In this document: piece by piece, positions 1 to 5,104 of the stretch
Layout: each line of letters starts with the position of its first letter
Numbering within the stretch: position 1 is the first letter of the stretch
Assembly: GCA_016212735.1 (NCBI GenBank)
Contig: JACRDZ010000294.1
Span: 1 to 16,848, forward strand
Source of the DNA: Candidatus Firestoneibacteriota bacterium
GTDB taxonomy: Bacteria > JACRDZ01
Direction: 5' to 3'
DNA length: 16,848 nucleotides
The notes under the pieces: model-generated
Told to the model about the DNA's origin: nothing
Database searches by the model: none
What the model saw: only the letters and a program-made list of their open reading frames with translations
Position numbers and translations under genes: made by a program

Positions 1-2
1 AT

Positions 3-137
3 AAAAGAAGTGATATCGATTTAGCTTTTCTATATGATAAACCTGTGGATATTTTAGAATTGACAAATAAAATTAGTAATCTTATATCAACTGATAATAT
101 TGATGTTTCGCTAATTTTTATCTGTCATTCTGAGTGA
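3..137 (+). pseudogene. MNT-type nucleotidyltransferase, truncated at both ends
   Basis: The reading frame enters from the left edge with the residues KRSDIDLAFLYD, the second half of the GS...SDID active site of minimal nucleotidyltransferases (MNT antitoxins). A later Asp in NIDVSLI fits the third metal-binding carboxylate. The expected C-terminal strand (usually ending like ..LKNGKVIY) is missing. Translation instead runs into the palindromic repeat at 123 and stops at TGA 135-137, so the last residues (CHSE) are repeat-encoded. No continuation was found beyond the repeat. It is probably an antitoxin gene broken by repeat insertion. The N-terminus lies outside the window, so the original length is unknown. 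Confidence 0.7.
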
Positions 138-220
138 AGCGAAGAATCTGCTTTTATAGCTTTTGAAAAAGATTCTTCGCTGAGTTTACACTGAGTAAAA
201 CGAATGTGCTCAGAATGACA
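123..220. repeat. Repeat A copy 1 (98-bp palindromic MITE-like element)
   Basis: It begins TGTCATTCTGAG and ends CTCAGAATGACA, a 12-bp perfect inverted terminal pair. An inner pair is GAAGAATCTG / GATTCTTCGC. Near-identical copies lie at 5181-5279 and 15732-15829, and a fifth of one starts at 16821. The element carries no coding capacity. This copy interrupts the nucleotidyltransferase frame to its left. A short TAATTTT occurs on both sides (112-118 and 251-257) but not flush with the ends, so a target duplication cannot be claimed. Confidence 0.9.
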
Positions 221-286
221 AGAATAGAAAATAAACAAAATGGACAACGTTAATTTTCTCAATAAATATTAAATATGAGGTCAATA

Positions 287-646
287 ATGAAAGCTATTAG
301 AAATGCATATAATTTTAATATATCTATATGGGAAAAAAATATTGAGGAAAAAAATAAAGAAAAAGAAAAAAATAGGTTGAAAATACTTGAAAATTCTATA
401 AGAATTCTAAAGGACTATTTTAAAGATAAAAATGTAATCAATGCGTTTCTTGCAGGTTCTATTCTTAAGGAAAATAAATTTTATCAATTTTCAGATATTG
501 ATATAGTTGTCAAAGGTTTGAAAGAAGATTATTTTAAAACCAAATCAGAGTTAGAGAATTTACTTGATAGGGATGTGGATATAATTGAAATAGAAGAATC
601 AAAATTTGGTGATTCTATTTTAAAAAATGGGATACAAATTAAATGA
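287..646 (+). CDS. MNT-family nucleotidyltransferase (HEPN antitoxin)
   Basis: This 119-residue protein has the minimal nucleotidyltransferase fold signature: AGS at 56-58, SDID at 69-72 and a third carboxylate at D98 in DVDII. Residues 15-50 form a Lys/Glu-rich helical extension not found in the shorter MNT proteins. Characterised members (MntA/HepT systems) neutralise the HEPN partner by adding AMP to a tyrosine near its active site, and that role is inferred here. An ATG at 275 is also in frame, but GAGG at 277-280 sits six bases before ATG 287, so 287 is preferred. Its stop overlaps the next start (ATGA, 643-646), implying a co-translated antitoxin-toxin pair. Confidence 0.82.
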   Translation: MKAIRNAYNFNISIWEKNIEEKNKEKEKNRLKILENSIRILKDYFKDKNVINAFLAGSILKENKFYQFSDIDIVVKGLKEDYFKTKSELENLLDRDVDIIEIEESKFGDSILKNGIQIK

Positions 647-1110
647 AAAGAGAAGCTTTATCTATACTTTCAGGATATTTTTCAAATCAAATAGAGATTA
701 TTTACAAAATTATTGAAGATATTAAATCTGTTTCACCAAATACCAGAGAAGAAACAAGTCATCTCGGATATCTTCTTCATAATCTTTACTGTGCAATAGA
801 GGATCTTTTTCAAGAAATAGCTAAAACTTTTGAAAATAATATTGAAGATTTATCTAAATATCACAGAGAACTTCTTAAACGAATGCATATTGAAATTCCT
901 AGTATCAGACCAAAACTTTTATCAAATGAAGCCTATACTCTGTTGGATGAACTTAGAGGTTTTAGGCACATATTCAGGCATTCCTATGATTATGAACTTT
1001 CTTCGATTAAAGTGGAAAATATTAAAGAAAAGGTTTTAAATAATTGGAATAATGTTCAAAAAGATTTGAATTTTTTTAAAGAGTTTCTCGAAAGAACTAT
1101 TGAAAATTGA
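643..1110 (+). CDS. HepT-like HEPN ribonuclease toxin
   Basis: This is a 155-residue all-helical protein. It contains R108-x4-H113-x-Y115 within RGFRHIFRHSYDYEL, which matches the catalytic Rx4-6H motif of HEPN ribonucleases plus the following tyrosine that MNT antitoxins AMPylate in HepT systems. Size and the late motif position (about two-thirds along) resemble the HepT-like group seen with longer nucleotidyltransferases, rather than the 110-130 residue HEPN proteins found later in this window. It overlaps its partner by four bases. Cleavage of RNA and blocking by AMPylation are family knowledge. The intact motif is seen directly. This is the only HEPN gene here that looks catalytically complete. 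Confidence 0.78.
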   Translation: MKREALSILSGYFSNQIEIIYKIIEDIKSVSPNTREETSHLGYLLHNLYCAIEDLFQEIAKTFENNIEDLSKYHRELLKRMHIEIPSIRPKLLSNEAYTLLDELRGFRHIFRHSYDYELSSIKVENIKEKVLNNWNNVQKDLNFFKEFLERTIEN

Positions 1111-1136
1111 AAGGATTTGAATGAAAGAGGTATTCC

Positions 1137-1241
1137 ATGAGTCCTGTTGAGAATGCAATAGTTAGGGAAAAAATTGAAAATCTTATACATTCGTATAAAG
1201 TTAAAATTGATATAAATAGTTTTATTGGAACAAATAATTAA
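1137..1241 (+). CDS. Small hypothetical protein (34 aa), possible gene remnant
   Basis: The ORF starts at ATG 1137 with a well-placed AAAGAGG at 1124-1130 and encodes a peptide beginning MSPVENAIVREKIENLI. The start resembles the opening of HEPN or nucleotidyltransferase antitoxin genes, so it may be the 5' stub of a further toxin-antitoxin gene that has lost its remainder. The ribosome site argues that it was once translated. No family can be assigned from 34 residues, and a chance ORF remains possible. Confidence 0.35.
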   Translation: MSPVENAIVREKIENLIHSYKVKIDINSFIGTNN

Positions 1242-1250
1242 GAACATCTT

Positions 1251-1281
1251 AACATTTTAAGGATTGTCCCATTAACCACAT
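1251..1281. repeat. Short repeat D copy 1
   Basis: The segment (AACATTTTAAGGATTGTCCC, then ATTAACCACAT) closely matches 3574-3605 (AACTTTTTAAGGACGTCCCA, then TTAATACACAT), with roughly 26 of 31 positions shared. The two copies lie between toxin-antitoxin units and may be end fragments of a lost mobile element. Confidence 0.5.
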
Positions 1282-1307
1282 AATGTCAAAAAATGACAAG
1301 TTAATGG
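1269..1307. promoter_or_regulatory. Compound dyad upstream of hicA remnant
   Basis: Outer arms CCATTAAC (1269-1276) and GTTAATGG (1300-1307) are perfect reverse complements. They enclose inner arms TGTCA (1284-1288) and TGACA (1294-1298). It lies just upstream of the hicA remnant, where autoregulatory operators of HicAB modules usually sit. It overlaps repeat D, so it could instead be part of that repeat. Confidence 0.4.
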
Positions 1308-1317
1308 AGATAGCAGT

Positions 1318-1419
1318 TTGAAAACAGTATCAGGGAAAGAATTTACCAAACTTTTAGAAAAACAAGGCTGAGAATTAAAAAGAATTAATGGTAGCCATCA
1401 TATATATGCAAAGGTTTAG
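1318..1419 (+). pseudogene. hicA: hicA mRNA-interferase toxin remnant
   Basis: Reading from TTG 1318 (GGAG at 1306-1309 upstream) gives KTVSGKEFTKLLEKQG, a stop, then ELKRINGSHHIYAKV. This matches the N-terminal half of HicA proteins, whose conserved text is close to KLLEKxGWELKRxxGSHHIY, including the G-S-H-H catalytic histidine region of the double-stranded RNA-binding-like fold. The Trp codon expected after Gly is TGA (1369-1371), so one G-to-A change kills the frame. The sequence then ends at TAG 1417, and the C-terminal half is missing and replaced by repeat B. HicA normally has about 75-85 residues. The gene is non-functional. It may not have been the partner of the hicB at 1558, since gene order and subtype differ from the usual pairing. 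Confidence 0.78.
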
Positions 1420-1528
1420 TTATGACTATGAGGAAGCGGCAAGCGCGGCCAGAATGAAGGGGAAGCAAATAGCGGAAAGCAAGGGTATAGTTCAAGAAAT
1501 AGTTAAATAAATTTATACTTTTATGAAC
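1406..1528 (+). repeat. Repeat B copy 1: 3' tail of a RAYT-like transposase
   Basis: In frame from ATG 1406 this reads ..EEAASAARMKGKQIAESKG and ends IVQEIVK followed by TAA at 1508-1510. The same tail occurs at 2000-2104 and 2939-3012. The copy at 1875-2104 extends further upstream into a DnaA-domain-IV-like helix-turn-helix, the usual C-terminal domain of many REP-associated tyrosine transposases. Similarity to copy 3 continues past the stop to ATACTTTTATGAAC near 1527. Copy 1 directly abuts the broken hicA, so it marks a recombination or excision scar. Confidence 0.6.
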
Positions 1529-1557
1529 CCTTAGGTAATAGAGAAAAAGGAGATGAA

Positions 1558-1746
1558 ATGGAAAGAAAAAAGTATATTTATTGGCAGGATGGCGATTTGT
1601 GGCTGGGTTACATGGAGGAATATCCTGATTATAAAACACAGGGAGAATCACTTGAAGAATTAAAAGAAAATTTAAAGGATATTTATCAAGAGTTAATTAG
1701 CGGCAATATTCAATATGTCTTAAAATCTTATAGAAATTATTCATAA
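1558..1746 (+). CDS. hicB: HicB-family antitoxin
   Basis: This 62-residue protein starts MERKKYIYWQDGDLWLGY and continues with EEYPDYKTQGESLEELKENL. That is the partial RNase H-like fold typical of short HicB proteins, which bind and neutralise HicA. Known relatives end with a segment like SGxIPxVRKVAEL. Here the end is IQYVLKSYRNYS, so the C-terminus has diverged. AAAAAGGAG at about 1545-1553 provides a ribosome site for ATG 1558. No DNA-binding domain is visible, as in other short HicBs. The expected downstream hicA is absent and repeat C lies there instead, so this may be an orphan antitoxin. Confidence 0.8.
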   Translation: MERKKYIYWQDGDLWLGYMEEYPDYKTQGESLEELKENLKDIYQELISGNIQYVLKSYRNYS

Positions 1747-1760
1747 AATGTTATTCGAGT

Positions 1761-1838
1761 TAGATTGCTTTGCTTCGCTCGCAATGGCACTTCATGCTTT
1801 ATGTCATTGCGAGGAGCGTCAGCGACGAAGCAATCTCG
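1761..1838. repeat. Repeat C: palindromic element
   Basis: Imperfect long inverted repeat: AGATTGCTTTGCTTCGCTCG near 1762 and the opposing CGACGAAGCAATCT ending near 1836. The inner arms CAATGGCA / TGTCATTG flank a short centre. It carries no gene. A reading frame passes through it, but that is a by-product of the palindrome. It follows hicB directly. Confidence 0.8.
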
Positions 1839-1874
1839 TTTTTCAAATTCCTGTACCTGTACCTATTATTGGGT

Positions 1875-2104
1875 AGAATAAGCAGATATTATGGAGTAAA
1901 CAGGAACGATATTTTAAACAGCAGAGTAAAGGAAGTTCGAGAAGCAAAAGTTTTATTGGTTTATTTAGGCTGTGAATATTTAAAAAAAACGTAACAGAAA
2001 TGGGAAAAATATTAAAGATAACACAGGAAGCGGCAAGCGTGGCCAGAATGAAGGGGAAACAAATATCGGAAAACAAGGGTATAGTTCAAGAAATAGTTAA
2101 ATAA
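1875..2104 (+). pseudogene. REP-associated tyrosine transposase (RAYT-like), C-terminal fragment, frameshifted
   Basis: From 1875 the frame reads RISRYYGVNRNDILNSR, then VKEVREAKVLLVYLG. This fits a DnaA-domain-IV-like helix-turn-helix, where a YYG-V...D-I...R pattern precedes an A-R-..-L-Y-L helix, as found at the C-terminus of many RAYT (Y1/TnpA-REP) transposases. The frame stops at TAA 1992 just after a run of eight A's. Moving one frame restores VTEMGKILKITQEAAS and then the repeat B tail ending at TAA 2102-2104. One lost base near 1990 explains this. The catalytic HUH domain with its HxH and Tyr is absent, so this is a 3' remnant. The family call rests on motif recall without a search; the frameshift and the shared tail are seen directly. 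Confidence 0.58.
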
Positions 2105-2106
2105 AG
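2024..2106 (+). repeat. Repeat B copy 2 (inside the RAYT-like fragment)
   Basis: From CAGGAAGCGGCAAGCGTGGC to ATAGTTAAATAAAG this is almost identical in DNA to 1430-1511, and more loosely to 2939-3012. It is the only copy still attached to recognisable upstream transposase sequence. Confidence 0.75.
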
Positions 2107-2142
2107 TTATTTATTATAGTATTGTCCCCTATGCCCCATTAC

Positions 2143-2173
2143 TTGCTTATTTTTTTGGTTCTTATGCTATAAA
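2143..2173 (+). promoter_or_regulatory. Candidate promoter for the second NTase/HEPN pair
   Basis: An extended -10 TGCTATAAA lies at 2165-2173, with a weak TTGCTT at 2143-2148 upstream (19-bp gap). It sits about 80 bases before the nucleotidyltransferase start. An AT-rich dyad (GATATATATATAGCTATATC near 2193) between promoter and gene could be an operator. Confidence 0.35.
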
Positions 2174-2250
2174 TAAAGATAACAAACGCTCCGATATATA
2201 TATAGCTATATCCATTTACTATTTGACTCATTCATTTAAAAGAGGTTATT

Positions 2251-2568
2251 ATGTTAAATCGAGAAGATATTAATAATGTTATAATAAATATAAAAAAAAT
2301 TACAAATCCAAAGAAGATATTTCTTTTTGGTAGTTATGCTAAAGGTGAAGCAAATGAATATAGCGATATAGATATATTAGTTGTTGATGATTCTGCAAAA
2401 AATAAACATCAAATAGCTCTTGAAATAAGTGAAAAACTTTTTCCAAGAAATTATAGTTTGGATTTAATAGTAGTTAGTCCAGAAGAAATAGAAAAAAAAC
2501 AAACATTAAAATTGGATTTTTGGATTGATATTTTAAAAAATGGGAAACTATTATATGTTAGACAATAA
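2251..2568 (+). CDS. MNT-family nucleotidyltransferase (HEPN antitoxin)
   Basis: This is a typical 105-residue minimal nucleotidyltransferase. The FGS motif is at 26-28, the SDID metal-binding pair at 38-41, the third Asp at 71 in LDLIVV, and the closing strand is LKNGKLLY. All catalytic carboxylates are present, so it should bind ATP-Mg and AMPylate or otherwise silence its partner. The ribosome site AGAGG at 2240-2244 precedes ATG 2251. It overlaps the HEPN gene at its 3' end, the arrangement expected for an antitoxin-first operon. It differs clearly from the other two MNT proteins in the window, so these are not recent duplicates. Confidence 0.85.
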   Translation: MLNREDINNVIINIKKITNPKKIFLFGSYAKGEANEYSDIDILVVDDSAKNKHQIALEISEKLFPRNYSLDLIVVSPEEIEKKQTLKLDFWIDILKNGKLLYVRQ

Positions 2569-2935
2569 TATTTATGAATGGATAAAAGTTGCTTATTATG
2601 ATTCAGATACAGTTGATATTTTAATCAGAGAAAAAGGGCATTCGGAAATTATTATCTATCATATACATCAAGCAATTGAAAAATTTTTAAAAGCGCTTAT
2701 GATAAAATCAAATAAAAAAGTCGAAAGAGTTCATGCACTAGATAGATTGCTGTCAGAGTTAGTAAATATATATCCTTCCCTGAATGATATAAAAAATGAT
2801 ATATTAGAAATAAACTTATATTTACCTAAATTACGGTATCCTTATGGCGATATTATTGAATTTTCAGAAACAGAAAAGTTGTATGAAAAATTTAATATAA
2901 TAAAGAAAATATTATTAAAATTGCTGGAGGGATAA
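2555..2935 (+). CDS. HEPN-domain protein (MNT partner)
   Basis: This 126-residue helical protein has the HEPN (PF05168-type) pattern: WIKVAYYDSDTVDIL near the start, HQAIEKFLKAL at 38-48, VHALDRLLSEL at 59-69 and RYP at 94-96. It lacks a clear Rx4-6H ribonuclease motif, so it belongs to the HEPN group paired with MNT proteins whose toxicity is unproven. An ATG at 2540 would add five residues but has no ribosome site. ATG 2555 is preceded by GGGA at 2542-2545 and overlaps the nucleotidyltransferase stop by 14 bases. The stop is at 2933-2935, four bases before the repeat B copy 3 frame. Confidence 0.8.
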   Translation: MLDNNIYEWIKVAYYDSDTVDILIREKGHSEIIIYHIHQAIEKFLKALMIKSNKKVERVHALDRLLSELVNIYPSLNDIKNDILEINLYLPKLRYPYGDIIEFSETEKLYEKFNIIKKILLKLLEG

Positions 2936-2938
2936 AAG

Positions 2939-3027
2939 ATGGCGGCAAGCGTGCCCAGAATGAAGGGAAAACAAATAGCGAAAAATAAGGGTATAGTTCA
3001 AAAAATTAGATAAAATTATACTTTTAT
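2939..3027 (+). repeat. Repeat B copy 3: RAYT-like 3' tail
   Basis: This is a third copy of the tail, reading MAASVPRMKGKQIAKNKG to a stop at 3010-3012. Its match to copy 1 continues past the stop through ATACTTTTATGAAC. GGAGGG at the end of the HEPN gene happens to give it a ribosome site, so a 24-residue peptide could be made, but its codons are degraded relative to copies 1 and 2. It is interpreted as a transposon end scar, not a gene. Confidence 0.6.
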
Positions 3028-3074
3028 GAACGTTATGGTTTTCTTTACATTCTTTGCATTAGGAAACAACGTTC
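3028..3074. repeat. Short inverted repeat next to repeat B copy 3
   Basis: GAACGTT (3028-3034) and AACGTTC (3068-3074) are perfect reverse complements separated by 33 bases, with partial inner pairing. The pair begins within the last bases shared with repeat B, so it may be the terminal structure of the same element. It is not T-tailed, so a terminator is unlikely. Confidence 0.35.
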
Positions 3075-3135
3075 CTTTAGTATATAAAAATAGATTCAGG
3101 AAAAATATTTTAAATAATATCAGTTAGGAAATAAG

Positions 3136-3597
3136 ATGGATATAGCTAAATTTGAAAAAGTAGAAAATAAAATCATAGAAATTAATGGTCAAAAAGTTAT
3201 CATTGATACTGATGTTGCAGAGATATATGGTGTTGTAACACGGGATATTAATAAGGCGGTTAAAAATAATCCTGATAAATTTCCCGCAGGATACATCATT
3301 GAATTTTCAAAAGATCAAAAAAAGGAACTGGTGGAAAAATTTCACCGGTTTGAAAATCTAAAGCACTCAACAGTTAATCCTAAAGCTTTCACTGAAAAAG
3401 GATTATATATGCTTGCCACTATACTTAAAAGTGATATAGCTACACAGACCACCATAGCTGTTATCGAAACATTTGCAAAAATTAAAAACCTATCTAAAAA
3501 TATTAAAGAACTATCAACTATAAAAGATGAACAACGAAAACAAAGAAGTGAATCAATTAATCAAGAACATTTTAACTTTTTAAGGACGTCCCATTAA
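3136..3597 (+). CDS. ORF6N-domain protein, probably C-terminally truncated
   Basis: Residues 10-90 match the ORF6N domain: IIEINGQKVIIDTDVAEIYG, followed by VVTRDINKAVKNNPDKFP, AGYIIEFS, and AFTEKGLYMLATILKS. This is a DNA-binding domain common in phage antirepressor-like proteins and mobile elements. A charged helix follows to residue 145. Full-length relatives usually run 180-300 residues with a further C-terminal region, while this one has 153. Its last codons (FNFLRTSH) are formed by repeat D at 3574-3605, suggesting repeat insertion or recombination removed the true end. AGGA at 3125-3128 precedes ATG 3136. It may still make a folded DNA-binding protein. Its target is unknown. Confidence 0.78.
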   Translation: MDIAKFEKVENKIIEINGQKVIIDTDVAEIYGVVTRDINKAVKNNPDKFPAGYIIEFSKDQKKELVEKFHRFENLKHSTVNPKAFTEKGLYMLATILKSDIATQTTIAVIETFAKIKNLSKNIKELSTIKDEQRKQRSESINQEHFNFLRTSH

Positions 3598-3616
3598 TAC
3601 ACATTAATACATTAAT
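3574..3616. repeat. Short repeat D copy 2 plus ATTAATAC tandem units
   Basis: This matches 1251-1281 closely and contains the partial palindrome GGACGTCC. It is followed by three slightly varied units of CATTAATA(CA)C up to 3616. It supplies the stop of the ORF6N gene and sits just before the next nucleotidyltransferase. Confidence 0.5.
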
Positions 3617-3632
3617 ACCCTTAAGGTATATT

Positions 3633-3950
3633 ATGACTAAAAATACTATTTTAGAAGAAATAGACAATATCAAAACTCAACTTATTGAAAAGTATAAACC
3701 TGCAAAAATTATACTTTTTGGCTCTTTTATTTGGGGAGAAGGAGAAATAAATGATATTGATTTATTAATAATAAAATCTGATACTCCTTATTATGGAATA
3801 GACCGTATGAGAGAACTTGATAAGATTATTAAACGTAATATGGCAGTTGATATGTTAGTATATAAACCTGAAGAAATAAAAGAGAGATTAGAAATGGGAG
3901 ACCCTTTCTTAAAAAAGATATTTAGTGAGGGGAAAATTATTTATGGTTAA
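3633..3950 (+). CDS. MNT-family nucleotidyltransferase (HEPN antitoxin)
   Basis: A 105-residue minimal nucleotidyltransferase with LFGS at 28-31, NDIDLLII with the metal-binding pair D41/D43, a third Asp at 73 (VDMLV), and the closing EGKIIYG. The full active site is present. The residue after the first conserved serine run departs from the usual R/Y-A-R pattern (GSFIWGEG). The ribosome site is modest (AAGGT about seven bases before ATG 3633). It overlaps the HEPN gene by eight bases, again antitoxin first. The role as AMPylating antitoxin is inferred from the family. Confidence 0.85.
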   Translation: MTKNTILEEIDNIKTQLIEKYKPAKIILFGSFIWGEGEINDIDLLIIKSDTPYYGIDRMRELDKIIKRNMAVDMLVYKPEEIKERLEMGDPFLKKIFSEGKIIYG

Positions 3951-4326
3951 TTCAAAAATAATAAAAGAATGGCTGATAAAAGCTGATGAAGATTTTGATT
4001 TTGCCTCGTCTGTTATAGAAGATTCTCCTTATTATGCTCAAATTTGTTTCCATTTTCAACAGGCTGCTGAAAAATATTTGAAAGCTTTTATTGTTGCTAA
4101 TGAATTAGAATTTTTAAAAATCCATGATCTTATAGAACTTTTAAATATATGCTTATCAAAAGAATCAGCACTGGTAAAAATTCAGGATGACTGTATTTTC
4201 TTAAGCAGATATTATATTGACACACGTTACCCTGTTCACTGGCCTACAAATTATACTAAAGAAGATGCTATTAAATCTCAAGACGCTGCTAAAAATATTG
4301 CTGATATTATTAAAAAAAATATTTAA
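3943..4326 (+). CDS. HEPN-domain protein (MNT partner)
   Basis: This 127-residue protein has a classic HEPN layout: EWLIKADEDFDFA at 9-21, YAQICFHFQQAAEKYLKAF at 31-49, HDLIELLNIC at 61-70 and DTRYPVHWP at 93-101. The QICFHxQQAAEKxLKAF and RYPxxxP strings are signature text of the PF05168 branch. No clean Rx4-6H nuclease motif is visible. GTG 3925 would add six residues, but GAGGGG at 3927-3932 serves ATG 3943 better. It forms a two-gene unit with the preceding nucleotidyltransferase. Function as toxin or regulator is inferred from pairing. Confidence 0.85.
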   Translation: MVNSKIIKEWLIKADEDFDFASSVIEDSPYYAQICFHFQQAAEKYLKAFIVANELEFLKIHDLIELLNICLSKESALVKIQDDCIFLSRYYIDTRYPVHWPTNYTKEDAIKSQDAAKNIADIIKKNI

Positions 4327-4397
4327 TTGGTAGAGAGGAAAAAGAAAAATAGGTTCGGAAGGAGAGAAATCATCTTAAATAAAGAATCTTAATGGAT

Positions 4398-4415
4398 GTT
4401 AGTGCATGCACTAAC
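4398..4415. promoter_or_regulatory. Perfect 18-bp palindrome, candidate operator
   Basis: GTTAGTGCATGCACTAAC is its own reverse complement. It lies about 60 bases upstream of the following two-gene unit, a usual position for an autoregulatory operator of a toxin-antitoxin module. No partner site was found elsewhere in the window. Confidence 0.5.
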
Positions 4416-4476
4416 TGCACCACCGTCCCATATATGTCCTGCGATATTTGAAATTAATCAAAAGGAGATGCGAATC

Positions 4477-4758
4477 ATGGAAACAATTCTTGAAAAACAG
4501 ATAAATGAAATGTCGAACGATGAACTTAAGGAAATTATTCGTAGAGATTATATTAGACGACTTACTCGTTATAGAAAAACAGATGATTTTTATACAAAAA
4601 AATATAATATGAATTTTGAAACTTTTCAGAAAGAAAATATTATAGAAAAAAAAAATTATACCTTTGAAGTTGAATCTGATTCTGAAGAATGGGAACTCGC
4701 AATCGATGGAATAAATACAATTGAGAAAAGATTAAAGGAACTTACAAGTGGAAATTAA
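4477..4758 (+). CDS. Putative antitoxin of a TumE-like pair (93 aa)
   Basis: The protein starts METILEKQINEMSNDELKEI, a helical stretch, and continues with YNMNFETFQKENIIEKKNY, then FEVESDSEEWELAIDGINTI and a final EKRLKEL helix. I recall small proteins with the FExxNxVxxKxYxFEVESDxxEWExAxDGI pattern encoded before DUF6516/TumE-like genes, but no fold can be named with certainty. AAAGGAG at 4461-4467 is nine bases before ATG 4477, while ATG 4468 is too close, so 4477 is chosen. No helix-turn-helix is evident. It overlaps the next gene by 11 bases, indicating translational coupling and an antitoxin-first module. The 18-bp palindrome upstream may be its operator. Confidence 0.6.
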   Translation: METILEKQINEMSNDELKEIIRRDYIRRLTRYRKTDDFYTKKYNMNFETFQKENIIEKKNYTFEVESDSEEWELAIDGINTIEKRLKELTSGN

Positions 4759-5086
4759 TAAATTAGTAAATGAAGCCATTGAAGTTGCAAAAAAATATAA
4801 TCTGAAATTCATTGAAATGGATAGAACCGAGAATATCATTAGCATAAAATTGTTAATAGATAATGAATTTTTTGTTCAAATATATGGAAATAGTAAGAAA
4901 GATAAGATTAATCTTACTCTTGTGTTTAAAAATAGACGATTATATGGATATGATTCATCAGGTGATAAATATCATTGCCATCCTTTTGATAATCCCGATG
5001 ATCATATTTTTGTTGATACTAAAAAATCCTTGAGAGAGTTCATTCAAGAATCAATGATATATTTAGAAAAAAAGAATCTATTTTGA
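4748..5086 (+). CDS. TumE/DUF6516-like small protein, putative toxin
   Basis: A 112-residue protein starting at GTG 4748, with AAAGGAA at 4734-4740 seven bases upstream. It alternates predicted strands (IISIKLLIDNEFFVQIYGN, then INLTLVFKNRRLYGYDSSGD) and ends with HPFDNPDDHIF followed by an SLREFIQESMIYLEKK helix. The order of strand-rich core, YGYD, a His-rich loop and C-terminal helix resembles DUF6516/TumE-like toxins, which are thought to act on RNA, but similarity is weak by eye. Pairing with the overlapping upstream gene and placement in a toxin-antitoxin island support a toxin role. Unrelated hypothetical protein is the alternative. Confidence 0.5.
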   Translation: MEINKLVNEAIEVAKKYNLKFIEMDRTENIISIKLLIDNEFFVQIYGNSKKDKINLTLVFKNRRLYGYDSSGDKYHCHPFDNPDDHIFVDTKKSLREFIQESMIYLEKKNLF

Positions 5087-5104
5087 ACATATATAAAAGG
5101 TGAA

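Noticed and set aside
1369..1371. UGA recoded as Trp
   Set aside because: TGA ends other intact genes here (for example 1110 and 5086) and Trp is written TGG elsewhere. hicA is also truncated, so this is a mutation.
1385..1651. Minus-strand 88-residue frame across hicA and hicB
   Set aside because: Opposite-strand shadow of hicB and repeat B, with no ribosome site or family likeness.
1770..1994. 74-residue frame beginning inside repeat C
   Set aside because: The first 25 residues are made by the palindrome (..VIARSVSDEAISF..). Only the part after 1875 resembles a protein, and it is annotated as a transposase fragment.
3028..3074. Terminator after repeat B copy 3
   Set aside because: Only 7-bp arms, a 33-base loop and no T-run.
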